NCBI RefSeq assembly: GCF_002836775.1
Contig: NZ_PJAQ01000009.1
Coordinates: 62,001-126,000, forward strand
DNA: 64,000 nt
From: Colwellia sp. 12G3
GTDB lineage: Bacteria; Pseudomonadota; Gammaproteobacteria; Enterobacterales; Alteromonadaceae
Reading direction: 5' to 3'
The notes under the pieces were generated by a model that was not told the origin of the DNA, searched no databases, and worked only from the letters and a program-made list of their open reading frames with translations. Made by a program: the position numbers and the translations under genes. Positions within the stretch are counted from its first letter, which is position 1. Each line of letters begins with the position of its first letter. Positions 29,570 to 38,105 of the stretch are shown here, in pieces.

Positions 29570-29971
29570 ATGAGTAAAATTTATCATCACCCCGTGCAAA
29601 TCTATTACGAAGATACCGATCATTCAGGCGTTGTCTATCACCCTAATTTTCTCAAATATTTTGAGCGTGCGCGTGAGCATGTGATTGACAGCGACAAGCT
29701 GGCAACTTTATGGCAGGAAAAAGGTCTAGGTTTTGCCGTTTATAAAGCCAATTTAACCTTTCAAGATGGCGTTGAATTCGCTGAAATTTGCGATGTACGT
29801 ACCAGTTACCAATTTGACGGTAAATATAAGACCTTATGGCGACAAGAGTTATGGCGCCCTAATGCTAGCAAAGCAGCGGTCATTGGCGATATTGAAATGG
29901 TCTGCCTAGATAAACAAAAACGCCTGCAACCGATCCCAGAAGAAATACTTACGCCACTTTCTACAGGATAA
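29570..29971 (+). CDS. YbgC-like hot-dog acyl-CoA thioesterase
   Basis: The 133-residue protein has the 4-hydroxybenzoyl-CoA/YbgC thioesterase signature YYEDTDHSGVVYHPNFLKYF, with the catalytic aspartate at about residue 15. Family members hydrolyse acyl-CoA thioesters in the cytoplasm. It is not beside tol-pal genes, where ybgC itself usually lies, but directly behind oleD in the same direction with a 53-bp gap. It may therefore be cotranscribed and adjust the acyl-CoA pool for OleA, or salvage stalled OleA products; this is inference. Confidence 0.85.
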   Translation: MSKIYHHPVQIYYEDTDHSGVVYHPNFLKYFERAREHVIDSDKLATLWQEKGLGFAVYKANLTFQDGVEFAEICDVRTSYQFDGKYKTLWRQELWRPNASKAAVIGDIEMVCLDKQKRLQPIPEEILTPLSTG

Positions 29972-30029
29972 AACTATAGTGTAGGGGAAACGGCTAGATA
30001 AGTCAGTGTAGGCCTCATATCCATAAGGC

Positions 30030-30782
30030 TTACAACCCCCCAGCTAAATCTAAAAAATTACCGGTCGAAAAGGATGACTTCTCACACGCCAGCCAGTAAA
30101 TAGCCTCAGCTACTTCCCCAGATTGTCCACCTCTTTGCATTGGAATAACATGCTTTAACCTTTCTATACGTTCAGGCTCTCCGCCATCGGCATGCATATC
30201 GGTATAGATCAAACCAGGACGTACACAATTAACTCGAATGCCTTCTGCAGCAACTTCAAGTGATAGCCCTTTAGTTAAAGTGTCTATTGCTCCTTTTGAC
30301 GCCGCATAATCAATGTATTCGTTGGGCGAGCCAGAACGCGCAGCAGCAGAAGATACGTTGACAATCACACCACCTGAACCATCGCGCTGAGTCGACATAC
30401 GTTTAACTGCTTCACGGCAGCATAAAAAATAGCTGGTGACATTATTGGTTAGGATCGAATTTATCCGTTCAGCAGTCATATCTTCTAATCGCGACTGTTT
30501 TTTTAAAATACCGGCATTATTAACCAACACGGTGACAGTGCCCAAAACTTTGTCTACGGTAGTAAACAGTCTTTCTACATCACTTTCGAAAGATACATCG
30601 GCTTGCACTGTAATGCACTGACCACCATCAGCGGAGATTGATTTAGCGACTTGGCTGGCTGATTTTTCATCTGATTTATAATTAATACAAACTGCATAAC
30701 CGTTACGGGCAAAAAGCTTTGCGGTTGCTGCGCCAATGCCTCGACCTGCACCGGTGATTATTGCTACTTTTTGTTTACTCAT
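30030..30782 (-). CDS. Short-chain dehydrogenase/reductase (SDR)
   Basis: The 250-residue protein is a classical SDR: TGAGRGIG at 10-17, NNAG near 88-91, catalytic serines around 144-145 and Tyr159/Lys163 in YAASK. It resembles 3-oxoacyl-ACP reductase-like and E. coli YgfF-like oxidoreductases; the substrate cannot be told. AAGGA stands 7 bp before the ATG. It converges on the ole/thioesterase group and is divergent from the membrane protein at 30961, sharing an upstream region with two identical palindromes. Confidence 0.88.
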   Translation of the reverse strand: MSKQKVAIITGAGRGIGAATAKLFARNGYAVCINYKSDEKSASQVAKSISADGGQCITVQADVSFESDVERLFTTVDKVLGTVTVLVNNAGILKKQSRLEDMTAERINSILTNNVTSYFLCCREAVKRMSTQRDGSGGVIVNVSSAAARSGSPNEYIDYAASKGAIDTLTKGLSLEVAAEGIRVNCVRPGLIYTDMHADGGEPERIERLKHVIPMQRGGQSGEVAEAIYWLACEKSSFSTGNFLDLAGGL

Positions 30783-30866
30783 TAATAATCCTTTTTAAAA
30801 TCGCATGGCTATTGTGCCATATTCAGCTATTTATTTGGTTGAATAACCATATTATAACCTCCTCTT

Positions 30867-30940
30867 ATTGTCGACAATTAATTGCCTTGTAGTATGTTAT
30901 TGTTGTAATTGATTTGTTATTAGTTATAATTGTCGACAAT
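30867..30940. promoter_or_regulatory. Two identical 12-bp palindromes, probable operator pair
   Basis: The perfect palindrome ATTGTCGACAAT occurs at 30867-30878 and 30929-30940, centres 62 bp apart, in the divergent region between the SDR and the membrane protein. TTGT-N-ACAA symmetry is typical of GntR/FadR-type regulator sites, but no regulator gene is adjacent and the protein is unknown. The spacing is close to six DNA turns, compatible with loop formation. Confidence 0.6.
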
Positions 30941-30960
30941 ATTATCTTTGGGTGCTTTTT

Positions 30961-31641
30961 ATGTGGTATGATTTTTTTGGTGTAATAAATACGTTGTTTA
31001 TTTTTGTTAGTTTATATGGCGTGTATTTACAGCTAAATAAACTTTGGCTAAGAAAGATAAACGGAGAGAAAAAGGTGACCGATATCTTATCGGTAAATCA
31101 ATTTACTATGAGCTTTTTAGCTTACTTCTCCTTCTTTGTTTATGGCTATAGTCTTGATATATTTAATCATTATATTGTTTGGCCAAGACTAATCGCCTCT
31201 ATTTTGGTGGTAATGATATTGTTTGAAATGTGGCAAGACAGAAAGTCTAAAGCATCGCTTGCCAGCCTAGTATTAGTGATTTTCTGCTTTAGCTTAGGCG
31301 TCACAGGTCTAACTCTGAATGAGACTTTTTCTGATCACAGTAAACAAGTGTCGACAATACTCATTGTAATGATCACCTTGTTACTGGCTCAAGGGTACAG
31401 TCACCAGATTAAACTTATCGTTAGCTCCGGAAAAACAGGGGCTGTTGATATTCGCATGAGCCAGTTTATTTTATTAATGGATATTTCAACCATCGCTTTT
31501 GCAATAACAATGGGCATGGACCAAGGTTGGCCACTAATCTTGTTGGCGACAGTGAGCGGTATAACAAAACTCATTATTATGTATTTGTTTCGCTGGACTG
31601 GGAATAGTCCAATAGCTAAAATTCGTAGTGAGCAAGGTTAA
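30961..31641 (+). CDS. Multi-pass membrane protein, possibly PQ-loop/SWEET-like
   Basis: The product of about 226 residues has roughly seven hydrophobic segments. Two segments have a similar layout: a helix ending in Gln-hydrophobic-Lys (YLQLNKLWLRK near residue 25 and YSHQIKLIVSSGKTGAVDI in the second half), which vaguely recalls the duplicated PQ-loop repeats of sugar-transporter-like proteins. This is a weak resemblance. GGGTG lies 6 bp before the ATG at 30961; a GTG at 30952 is an alternative start. It is divergent from the SDR, under the palindrome pair. Confidence 0.6.
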   Translation: MWYDFFGVINTLFIFVSLYGVYLQLNKLWLRKINGEKKVTDILSVNQFTMSFLAYFSFFVYGYSLDIFNHYIVWPRLIASILVVMILFEMWQDRKSKASLASLVLVIFCFSLGVTGLTLNETFSDHSKQVSTILIVMITLLLAQGYSHQIKLIVSSGKTGAVDIRMSQFILLMDISTIAFAITMGMDQGWPLILLATVSGITKLIIMYLFRWTGNSPIAKIRSEQG

Positions 31642-31748
31642 CTCTATTTTATAGGATGTTTTAAAATTAACTTAGCGTAGGGAATAAATAGTAGGTAGTG
31701 GGGATTTACTTGTGCGATTGAAAGTAAGTTATTCATTAGATAAACATT

Positions 31749-31785
31749 GCTGGCTGGTCTATTTAAAAGTATGGACAAAGCCAGC
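31749..31785. terminator. Hairpin between convergent genes, possible terminator
   Basis: GCTGGCT (31749-31755) pairs with AGCCAGC (31779-31785), with inner GTC/GAC extending the stem. It lies between the convergent membrane protein and lipoprotein genes and is followed on the plus strand by TTATTT. Confidence 0.45.
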
Positions 31786-31809
31786 TTATTTAGTGCTGTT
31801 GAGTGGCTG

Positions 31810-32106
31810 TTATAGGCAAGTACTGCGAATTAGTTCACTTTGCTTTTTAACTTCATTAGCATTTTTATCTGCTTGAGCAATAGCGACATCAATTTTAGCC
31901 GCGGTACATTTATCTGATAACTCTTTGTTCATCAGGTAACTTTGATCTTTCTGTTGTTGAGTTAAGCCTTCAGCACCACTGTATTGATCTCTATCTTCTG
32001 GTGCTCTGTCTTGTTGATAGGGAGGTGGTTGACTCGCGCCACAGGCTGATAATAAAACAACGACTGAAATTGGTATTAATTTATTGAACAACGTTTGATA
32101 CTCCAT
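31810..32106 (-). CDS. Small hypothetical lipoprotein
   Basis: The 98-residue protein has a signal sequence with lipobox LSAC at about 19-22, then a Pro/Gln/Asp-rich linker (QPPPYQQDRAPEDRDQY) and a short helical, charged domain ending in Cys-Leu. Two further cysteines (in SDKCTAAK and at the C-terminus) could form a disulfide. AAGGA lies 7 bp before the ATG. I do not recognise the family. It is the first of a run of four small minus-strand genes. Confidence 0.7.
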   Translation of the reverse strand: MEYQTLFNKLIPISVVVLLSACGASQPPPYQQDRAPEDRDQYSGAEGLTQQQKDQSYLMNKELSDKCTAAKIDVAIAQADKNANEVKKQSELIRSTCL

Positions 32107-32230
32107 GTATATATCCTTATTTAATGTATGCAGTTAACACTGAAATGGCTCCAAGCGCCTAAACATACATATTGATTAGTAACGGGATCCCTGCGACGGT
32201 TAGCATTCCCCGTTAATTACTGTGACCTTT

Positions 32231-32563
32231 TTACCATACTCTCCATTCTTCAGTGACATCCCCAACAAATTCTATATTTGCCGCAGAGGTTACTTTTTGA
32301 ATGAACTCACAGATGTCTTCGCGTTGACTTGCATCGATTAAACAATCATCACAGCTTTCATTTAATGTGTTTAACGATAAAACTAAGGCTTTAATATGCG
32401 CTTTAGCGCTATCTTGTGTTTGGATTTCTGACTCGATAGCTGACATAAAATCTAGCAGGGTTGTGATACAAATCGTCACATCCTCAGAGGTATAGTCAGC
32501 TTCATCTTCTCCTTCAATGAAATCTAACATGTCGTACTGAATACTTTTGAGTAAATTCTTCAC
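32231..32563 (-). CDS. Small acidic hypothetical protein
   Basis: The 110-residue protein starts at GTG 32563, with GGAG 6 bp upstream. It is acidic and apparently all-helical, with four cysteines clustered in ESCDDCLIDASQREDICEF and VTICITT; there is no signal peptide or membrane segment. No known domain is recognised. It could be a soluble helical bundle. Neighbouring small genes run in the same direction with separating gaps of about 90-120 bp. Confidence 0.6.
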   Translation of the reverse strand: MKNLLKSIQYDMLDFIEGEDEADYTSEDVTICITTLLDFMSAIESEIQTQDSAKAHIKALVLSLNTLNESCDDCLIDASQREDICEFIQKVTSAANIEFVGDVTEEWRVW

Positions 32564-32650
32564 CTAACTCTCCGGGCGAAATAACGGCACATAAGTAATG
32601 ATTGGCTAAACTCAGTTTGGGCAAATCATTCAATTTATAGTGCGGTCTTA

Positions 32651-32935
32651 TTATTTAATAACGGCAACACCAGGAACTTCTGAGACTGTTTTAGCTTCAG
32701 CACGTTCAATAATTTTTAATAAGGTGGTTTGAATAGTTTCGTCTTTTCTAGCGTCATTTTCACTGGAAAAGGTTTGCTCTTGAACTGCAGCCCCTTCTTC
32801 TTGGACAAAACCCACGACAACATTTGTTGCGCAATTAACGGATTCACCAAAATAAGACAGTGATATTTGAGGGTAACCCTGAAATCCCTTTTTGACTCTT
32901 TTTGCTATACGTTTTGTCGATTTATCTAAATTCAT
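32651..32935 (-). CDS. Small hypothetical protein, about 94 residues
   Basis: I prefer the ATG at 32935 (MNLDKSTKRIAK...), which has GGAT 7 bp upstream, over the in-frame GTG at 32962. The N-terminus is strongly basic (KSTKRIAKRVKKGFQG); the rest is mixed alpha/beta with GESVNCATNVVVGF and an acidic middle. The basic start could contact nucleic acid or membrane, but no domain is recognised. Confidence 0.6.
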   Translation of the reverse strand: MNLDKSTKRIAKRVKKGFQGYPQISLSYFGESVNCATNVVVGFVQEEGAAVQEQTFSSENDARKDETIQTTLLKIIERAEAKTVSEVPGVAVIK

Positions 32936-33050
32936 AATAGGTATCCAGAAGAAATATAACACCTCATTAAGAGGCTAAAAATTACGGCTAACTCTGTGGT
33001 ATTGAGGCTAGCCAATTGTTTTGTCTCTGATTAATAGTATTTTATACCAA

Positions 33051-33263
33051 TTAATTACAACAAGCCCTGTTTTCTTGAATGGGGGGACACTTCACTGTAC
33101 CAAATGAGCAATAAACACAACAATCACCTGCTAGCGGTTTAATCACTTTATGACACGAGGTGCATTCATAATAATACTGGCATGCATTTGTTGGCATAAC
33201 TTCTTTTTTATCAAAGCCGCATTCAGGACAAGTAATCACTGATTCTAAAATTATTTTGCTCAT
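33051..33263 (-). CDS. GDCCVxC-domain protein
   Basis: The 70-residue protein holds ten cysteines: Cys12/Cys15 and Cys34/Cys37 form two CxxC pairs like a zinc ribbon, Cys28 lies between them, and the motif GDCCVYC at 46-52 is followed by CPPIQ and a terminal CC pair at 68-69. This matches the family named GDCCVxC domain-containing (seleno)protein, where some members carry selenocysteine; here every position is cysteine and no in-frame TGA is present. Its role is unknown; metal or mercury binding is a guess. AAAGGT precedes the ATG. Confidence 0.8.
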   Translation of the reverse strand: MSKIILESVITCPECGFDKKEVMPTNACQYYYECTSCHKVIKPLAGDCCVYCSFGTVKCPPIQENRACCN

Positions 33264-33427
33264 ACAATACCTTTATTTGAGGATTGGATTATGGTTGGTT
33301 TATCTCAGCGACACTAACCGAGTTTACGTTTTGATTCAATATTTCTTCACAACATCCTGTTTAGTTTTACGAAAAGTATTATAATCCCCATAAGATTGTT
33401 ATGAACAAATATAAAGTAAGGTAGATC

Positions 33428-33937
33428 ATGAATACAAAAATATACAAGCACGTACACTCGTTAGCTAAAGACTTAATGCAAGCGGTTCATAGAAAAAATC
33501 AAATTCGCTTCGATGAATGTTACGCAGAATTACAGAAAGTATGTGACGATAATGATGATACCGATAAAGATCATCCTGTTCAGTGGGAAACACTCGCTGA
33601 TTTTACTGATGATTTAGCACTAGCTATTACTATTTACGAAAAAGCATTACTAAAAGCTGAAGCTATTAATTCAAAAGACTTTCTCTCATCAGTTGCTTTT
33701 GCTATCGCGTCATTACAAGTAGAGTTAGGTGATAAATCAAGCGCTATTGAGCATCTAAAAAATGCTAAAATTAACAGTAATAAAATTGCTGATAAAGACT
33801 TAAAAGCTGAAATAGAAGCCTTATTAGAAGAATTAGGCGGAGTAGCTGAAGTCGTTGAAGAAGCGGAAATAGAAGAAGTGCCAGCAACGGAAGTAGAAGC
33901 ACCTGTAAAATTGAAAGCATGGAAAGATATACAATAG
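33428..33937 (+). CDS. Hypothetical TPR-like helical protein
   Basis: The 169-residue soluble protein is helical, with tetratricopeptide-like blocks: ADFTDDLALAITIYEKALLKAEA and SSVAFAIASLQVELGDKSSAIEHLKNA. The C-terminal 35 residues are a Glu/Val/Ala-rich acidic tail ending KLKAWKDIQ. Such proteins are scaffolds; no partner is evident. AAGGTAGATC precedes the ATG. A strong hairpin terminator follows 61 bp after the stop. Confidence 0.7.
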   Translation: MNTKIYKHVHSLAKDLMQAVHRKNQIRFDECYAELQKVCDDNDDTDKDHPVQWETLADFTDDLALAITIYEKALLKAEAINSKDFLSSVAFAIASLQVELGDKSSAIEHLKNAKINSNKIADKDLKAEIEALLEELGGVAEVVEEAEIEEVPATEVEAPVKLKAWKDIQ

Positions 33938-33998
33938 TTAACCCTGAATACGCTAACTAAAAAGTCACTCGATTATCATAATCTGATCTACGCTACGG

Positions 33999-34034
33999 AC
34001 ACAGCGTTTTATTTAATAATAAAAGCTGTGTTTT
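33999..34034 (+). terminator. Terminator after the TPR-like gene
   Basis: ACACAGC-G-TTTTATT pairs with AATAAAA-GCTGTGT, a 14-bp stem with a single bulged G and loop TAAT, followed by TTT. Confidence 0.85.
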
Positions 34035-34588
34035 GAGTAGGCTTGAGTAGGTTTGGAGTACTAGCTTTAGCGAAAGAAGTGAGTGTTCAGTACATAGAAT
34101 ATCAAAATCAAAGATAGGGACGTAATACTAAAATAGGTACGCCCTTATTTTCTCAACATTGTTAATATTTAAGACTTTTAAAGCGTCTCATTGCAATAAC
34201 GCGCAATGTAAAAATAGCCAAGATTAACTTCCTCCACTTTTCTAAGGCTCAACAGGCTCAGTTCGATTTTCATCGATAACTGGCTCTAGTAGAGTCTCTA
34301 GTTCAAAAAGAGTCTTTGTGATTACATAATCTTACAGGTATCTTCTTCTGATATTACCGTTACACCTAAGCATTGAACAGTTTCATTAGTAATGGCGGCA
34401 CGGCGGTTGCCAAACCATTTCCATGTAGTAAGACTATCGTAAGCTACACCCGTTGTGCTATTAATCGTAATTCACTTAGTAATAACTTAATGCGTCTATA
34501 TTTAGAGCATAACTCACTAACAATGAATGACATTCAGCATAAATCCTGCTGTATTTCTATTTAGGTCAGTGATTATCGAGTTATGGGA
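34035..34588. other. Gene-free stretch between the TPR-like gene and trxC
   Basis: About 550 bp with no convincing gene. A 63-codon frame at 34373-34564 lacks a ribosome binding site and reads as random sequence. No tRNA, long palindrome or tandem repeat is visible. Confidence 0.5.
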
Positions 34589-35023
34589 TTACTTAGATAT
34601 TTTATGTAAACACTGAACTATCCACTGCTTCATTTGCATTTCATTCAGACCACCAGAGGTACGGTCAATCTCTTTACCGTGGTGAAAAAAGACTAAAGTA
34701 GGTAAGCTGCGAATATTTGTATCAGCTGAAATCTTTTGAACTTGTTCTGTATTTACTTTGGCGAACAGCGCCGAAGGAGACGATTGCGCTACTTTATTAT
34801 AGATAGGCGCCATGCTTTGACAGGGACCGCACCAGCTAGCCCAGAAATCAACAATGACAGGTAAATCATTACGTTCAATAAAAGGGTAAAAAGTATTGGC
34901 AGTCAACTCCGTCGGTTTGGCTGAGTAGACGCTTTGTTGACACTTACCACACTTGCCTTTGTTATAATCTTTATCATCAGGGATGCGGTTGGTGGTAAAA
35001 CAGTTAGCACAAACAATATTCAT
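34589..35023 (-). CDS. trxC: Thioredoxin 2 (TrxC)
   Basis: The 144 residues have the TrxC layout: an N-terminal zinc finger with Cys5, Cys8, Cys25 and Cys28, then a thioredoxin domain with WCGPC (Cys65/Cys68) and the cis-proline stretch SLPTLVFF. TrxC is a cytoplasmic disulfide reductase, in E. coli induced by oxidative stress. The length matches E. coli TrxC (139). It stands alone in an accessory stretch. Confidence 0.95.
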   Translation of the reverse strand: MNIVCANCFTTNRIPDDKDYNKGKCGKCQQSVYSAKPTELTANTFYPFIERNDLPVIVDFWASWCGPCQSMAPIYNKVAQSSPSALFAKVNTEQVQKISADTNIRSLPTLVFFHHGKEIDRTSGGLNEMQMKQWIVQCLHKISK

Positions 35024-35231
35024 AATATTCCAGTAAATAAGATTATCTCTTTTAAGTGAGGGAATTTTACCTGATTAGTTTTCAGCAGTTAATTATTATC
35101 TTCATTTATCCATATCAGTTTAGGTCAGGCGTTAAAATTCATATCCCAGGGTTAATTTAATTAGCTAGTGTACGGTGGTATATTGTATGCAATAATGAAT
35201 TTTCATTCAATATAACAACAAAGAAATTTCT

Positions 35232-35375
35232 ATGAATAAATTATCAATGTCACTTGTGGCAATTGCGCTATCTACAGTTATTAATGCGTGTAGTAATAAC
35301 GTGAATGGCGATGCTGTTGAATCAACTCTGTCTATCACAGCCCCACACTTAATCCTATGGTTGCTCAAGTGTTAG
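35232..35375 (+). pseudogene. 5' fragment of a frameshifted lipoprotein gene
   Basis: An ATG at 35232 opens a frame with a lipoprotein-type signal (MNKLSMSLVAIALSTVINAC, cysteine at residue 20) that stops at 35375. The next frame at 35357 has no signal or start support. One extra C in the CCCC tract at 35341-35344 would join them as ...LSITAPTLNPMVAQV..., giving a lipoprotein of about 270 residues. Either the gene is broken or the read has a homopolymer error. Confidence 0.65.
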
Positions 35376-36043
35376 CTACCGACATTGAGCAGCTATGGAG
35401 CCAAGATTTTGATCATTATCAGCAGGGTTTACTACAAGCGGTTGCGGAACAAATTTCAATTGAGGCGTTAAAAGGTGACTTAACTAATGATAAATTAGAG
35501 AAGCTTACTTTCTATCTGAGAATTTATAGTAGTTTTGGCATAGATAAAGATTGGCCTGAGCAAACCGCTGTATCTGTTAATACCGCATTAGTAAACCTAC
35601 ACAATATGACTGGTTTTTTTGAAGTGAGCCCAACAACAGCAAGGTTACATGAAAACTATGCTGTTGCTTTATACCGTTTATATTTCTTAGCCCCTTTACA
35701 GCCTTTCACGAATGAAAATCATCAAAATGATTATAGAAAGCTGGCACACTATTTAAAAACAGACTTCTTTGATGGTTATAAAAAGTTATTAAATGACTCA
35801 GGTGAAAAATACTCAGCAGAGTTTAACCAATGGTTAGTGAAACATAATGCTAATTATGTGGCAGAAGAAGAAGAAAGAAACCCACAAAAGCCACGTCAAC
35901 TTTATCGTTATACCTATAAAGACTATTTACAGCCAGCCCATTTAACTGAAGATAAGTTACATATGCATTGGCAGTATTGGCATGAAAATGCCTTAAAAGC
36001 ATCAGACAATAAAGTTGCTAACACAAACAGTACTGCTAAATAG
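35357..36043 (+). CDS. Main body of the probably frameshifted lipoprotein, function unknown
   Basis: The 228 residues are helical and soluble, with LRIYSSFGIDKDWPEQTAVSV and LHENYAVALYRLYFLAPLQPF. I do not recognise the family; a vague resemblance to N-terminal helical domains of M9 collagenases is too weak to use. The ATG at 35357 has no Shine-Dalgarno, and the true N-terminus is probably the lipoprotein signal encoded from 35232 in another frame. The preserved 687-bp frame and the strong terminator behind it suggest the gene is recently broken or intact with a sequencing error. Confidence 0.6.
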   Translation: MVAQVLATDIEQLWSQDFDHYQQGLLQAVAEQISIEALKGDLTNDKLEKLTFYLRIYSSFGIDKDWPEQTAVSVNTALVNLHNMTGFFEVSPTTARLHENYAVALYRLYFLAPLQPFTNENHQNDYRKLAHYLKTDFFDGYKKLLNDSGEKYSAEFNQWLVKHNANYVAEEEERNPQKPRQLYRYTYKDYLQPAHLTEDKLHMHWQYWHENALKASDNKVANTNSTAK

Positions 36044-36114
36044 AGTATTGTTGTAGTGACATAGTTAAGTTAACAGTCAGTTTTTCACTTAACTTATTTA
36101 AATACGGACAACTC

Positions 36115-36165
36115 AATGCTATACCTAGCTCTATTTTAGAGAGTATTAGGTATAGCATTTTTTTT
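36115..36165 (+). terminator. Strong terminator after the lipoprotein gene
   Basis: AATGCTATACCTA (36115-36127) and TAGGTATAGCATT (36147-36159) form a perfect 13-bp stem, with CTCT/AGAG adding an inner stem, followed by six more T. Confidence 0.92.
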
Positions 36166-36388
36166 ATCTCGATTGAAAGAATGACAAAGAGGTATAACGT
36201 TCATCGTTTAACTCCTAAATTGCAATATTCGAGTTGCAAAATGATAATTTCAACATTTAATTTAGCTTGCTAAAAAAAACGATATAAAAATCAATGACAA
36301 ATTTAACTGATATTCTGGCATTGTTGATGCAATGTACTACAGTAGTAACGCAAGTTTGCGAAGCTATTATTAAGTTGAGGGTAGTCAT

Positions 36389-36574
36389 ATGTTAAACAAA
36401 ATGAGTATGAGCAATAGACGAATGATCATGTCAGTAGAAATGCTGAATGTTTATCAACAAGATGCCAATAAAACGGGTCAAGATGATGAAGGGAGAAATG
36501 AACAAAACAGACAAAATACTGATGCGTTATACGAGCATGATGACAACCCTATTTATGAATTGGGCTATAACTAG
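36389..36574 (+). CDS. Small hydrophilic hypothetical protein (61 residues)
   Basis: A 61-residue frame with GAGGGT about 8 bp before the ATG. It is Met-rich at the start and Asn/Asp/Gln-rich after residue 25 (QDDEGRNEQNRQNTDALYEHDDNP), with no membrane segment. No family is recognised. The ribosome binding site and isolated upstream region support a gene, but length alone does not. Confidence 0.4.
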   Translation: MLNKMSMSNRRMIMSVEMLNVYQQDANKTGQDDEGRNEQNRQNTDALYEHDDNPIYELGYN

Positions 36575-37211
36575 AAATAGCTACTTGCGATAAAATACAT
36601 GGTTTGGTGTTTTCAATAAATCCAGTATCATTGATTATTTGATGCAGGAAATAAGTTATTCACGCTTTGATTAAGGCAGTATGAACACAGCTATCGTGGT
36701 ATTAGGCTCGACCAATGTATGAACAAGGTAGCCTTTTATCCACTGCTTTAGTCTGTTGAGCACAAGCGTTCATTGACTATAAAACATGTCTCCATGTGAC
36801 GTTTATTTTTCCATGATTTTTAGGGACACATTAACAACTCTGATATTCATCGTGGAAATCTAGCCTGTAATATCCCCTTGAAAATAACGATACATAGACA
36901 ATTTATGAATGAAACTATTGCAATAGTAGTCTCAGTAGATGACTTATAATATAAGGATGCTCTTAGGGGGAGCTGAGCGTACTTATCAAGCAACCAGTAA
37001 AGGAATACTTAGCAGTCTTTAATACTTTCAATCGCTTATTGGTGTACGAACTTTACCGGAACAGGGGAAACTAAGAGTAATATAACCACTAAATAACTTT
37101 TCTAGGATCAGACTAAACCAGAAAAAGCATAGGTATGCTTTTGTCTTATCTTACATCAATATCTAAGAGTAATAGTTAGGATAATATTACCTCAAGTTAT
37201 ATTAATTATTG
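36575..37211. other. Gene-free stretch of about 640 bp
   Basis: No convincing gene on either strand. The base composition is ordinary, and I see no repeat of the A, B or C type. A short hairpin AAAAGCATA-GG-TATGCTTTT lies at about 37122-37141. The stretch may hold a decayed gene or a small RNA. Confidence 0.45.
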
Positions 37212-37934
37212 GTGAGTATTGTGTCAGAGTTGTTCAACCTACCGCGTTTATCAGCTGCAAAAATTGTGAGTTATGCTTTGGTTTTTATTGCAAGCTTACT
37301 AATCTTCTTTATCTCGCAAGTTATTCAGTTTTACCTCGGTGCTTATAACCTTTCCACCATGTATATTTCTTTTTGTGCAGGCTTTATTCTATTTATTCCC
37401 TTGGTGAGTCTCGTTTTACATCCTTTGTTACTGAACAAGGCCGGTAAAAGTGAAACTTTTCACTTTAGCGCCTTACTGGCAAATATCGGCTTAGTGTGCG
37501 TGGTGCAGTTTTTATGTTTTCTTATTTGGATGACTGATGCAGTTGCTCTATACAGTTTATATGTTGATCAACACTCTTTTTTAGCAAAAGTATTTGATAT
37601 ACAGACGAAAACCAAGGGAGATATGACGTTTGAATTTTATTGCTTTAATTTTATTTTAGCCTGGCTGTTTGCGCTTTTGTCTCTAATTGTCGGCGTACTA
37701 CCTTGTTTGATCGCTCGCTTAGATAATTATGGTGTCGTAGGAGATTTTGTTGCCTCTTTCTCATTTGGTAAAAAGCATAAAGTGTTACTGTGCTTTTATG
37801 CCTTGTTAATCGCTAGTTCGGTATTGCTGCCTTTATTGTATGGCAAGTATCTTTTTTTAGTGCTGTTTCCTAGCGTATTAGTTTGGGTCTTTAGTAGATT
37901 GAACCAAAAATACTTATTGTCGTCAATTGCATAA
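37212..37934 (+). CDS. Hypothetical multi-pass membrane protein
   Basis: The product of about 240 residues has six or so hydrophobic helices (ALVFIASLLIFFISQVIQ, FLVLFPSVLVWVFS and others) with short loops. No family is recognised. The start is uncertain: TTG 37209, GTG 37212 and GTG 37221 are in frame, and GGTGAG would suit the last. It stands alone after a long gap. Confidence 0.6.
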   Translation: MSIVSELFNLPRLSAAKIVSYALVFIASLLIFFISQVIQFYLGAYNLSTMYISFCAGFILFIPLVSLVLHPLLLNKAGKSETFHFSALLANIGLVCVVQFLCFLIWMTDAVALYSLYVDQHSFLAKVFDIQTKTKGDMTFEFYCFNFILAWLFALLSLIVGVLPCLIARLDNYGVVGDFVASFSFGKKHKVLLCFYALLIASSVLLPLLYGKYLFLVLFPSVLVWVFSRLNQKYLLSSIA

Positions 37935-38105
37935 CAACGATCTTTCGCACAATATGCATTGACTCTACCAACGTTGATGGAGCGGCTATAAATGCGTTAA
38001 TGAGCCAGTGTTAGTGTAGTGAAGATACACTGCTATAATTATTACTAGGTAATGAAAGTAAGGTGTCAAAATAGCTAGGTACTTTGACTCTTTAAGGAGG
38101 TTTAC

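Noticed and set aside
33051..33263. A possible selenoprotein, because some GDCCVxC members contain selenocysteine
   Set aside because: All motif positions are cysteine codons, no in-frame TGA occurs, and no SECIS-like hairpin was noticed.
34373..34564. A 63-codon frame in the gap before trxC
   Set aside because: No Shine-Dalgarno, random-looking composition and no context; treated as non-coding.
35357..36043. Assignment as a collagenase (M9) fragment
   Set aside because: The resemblance is limited to a helical stretch around YLRIYSSFGI; no zinc motif HExxH or second domain is present.
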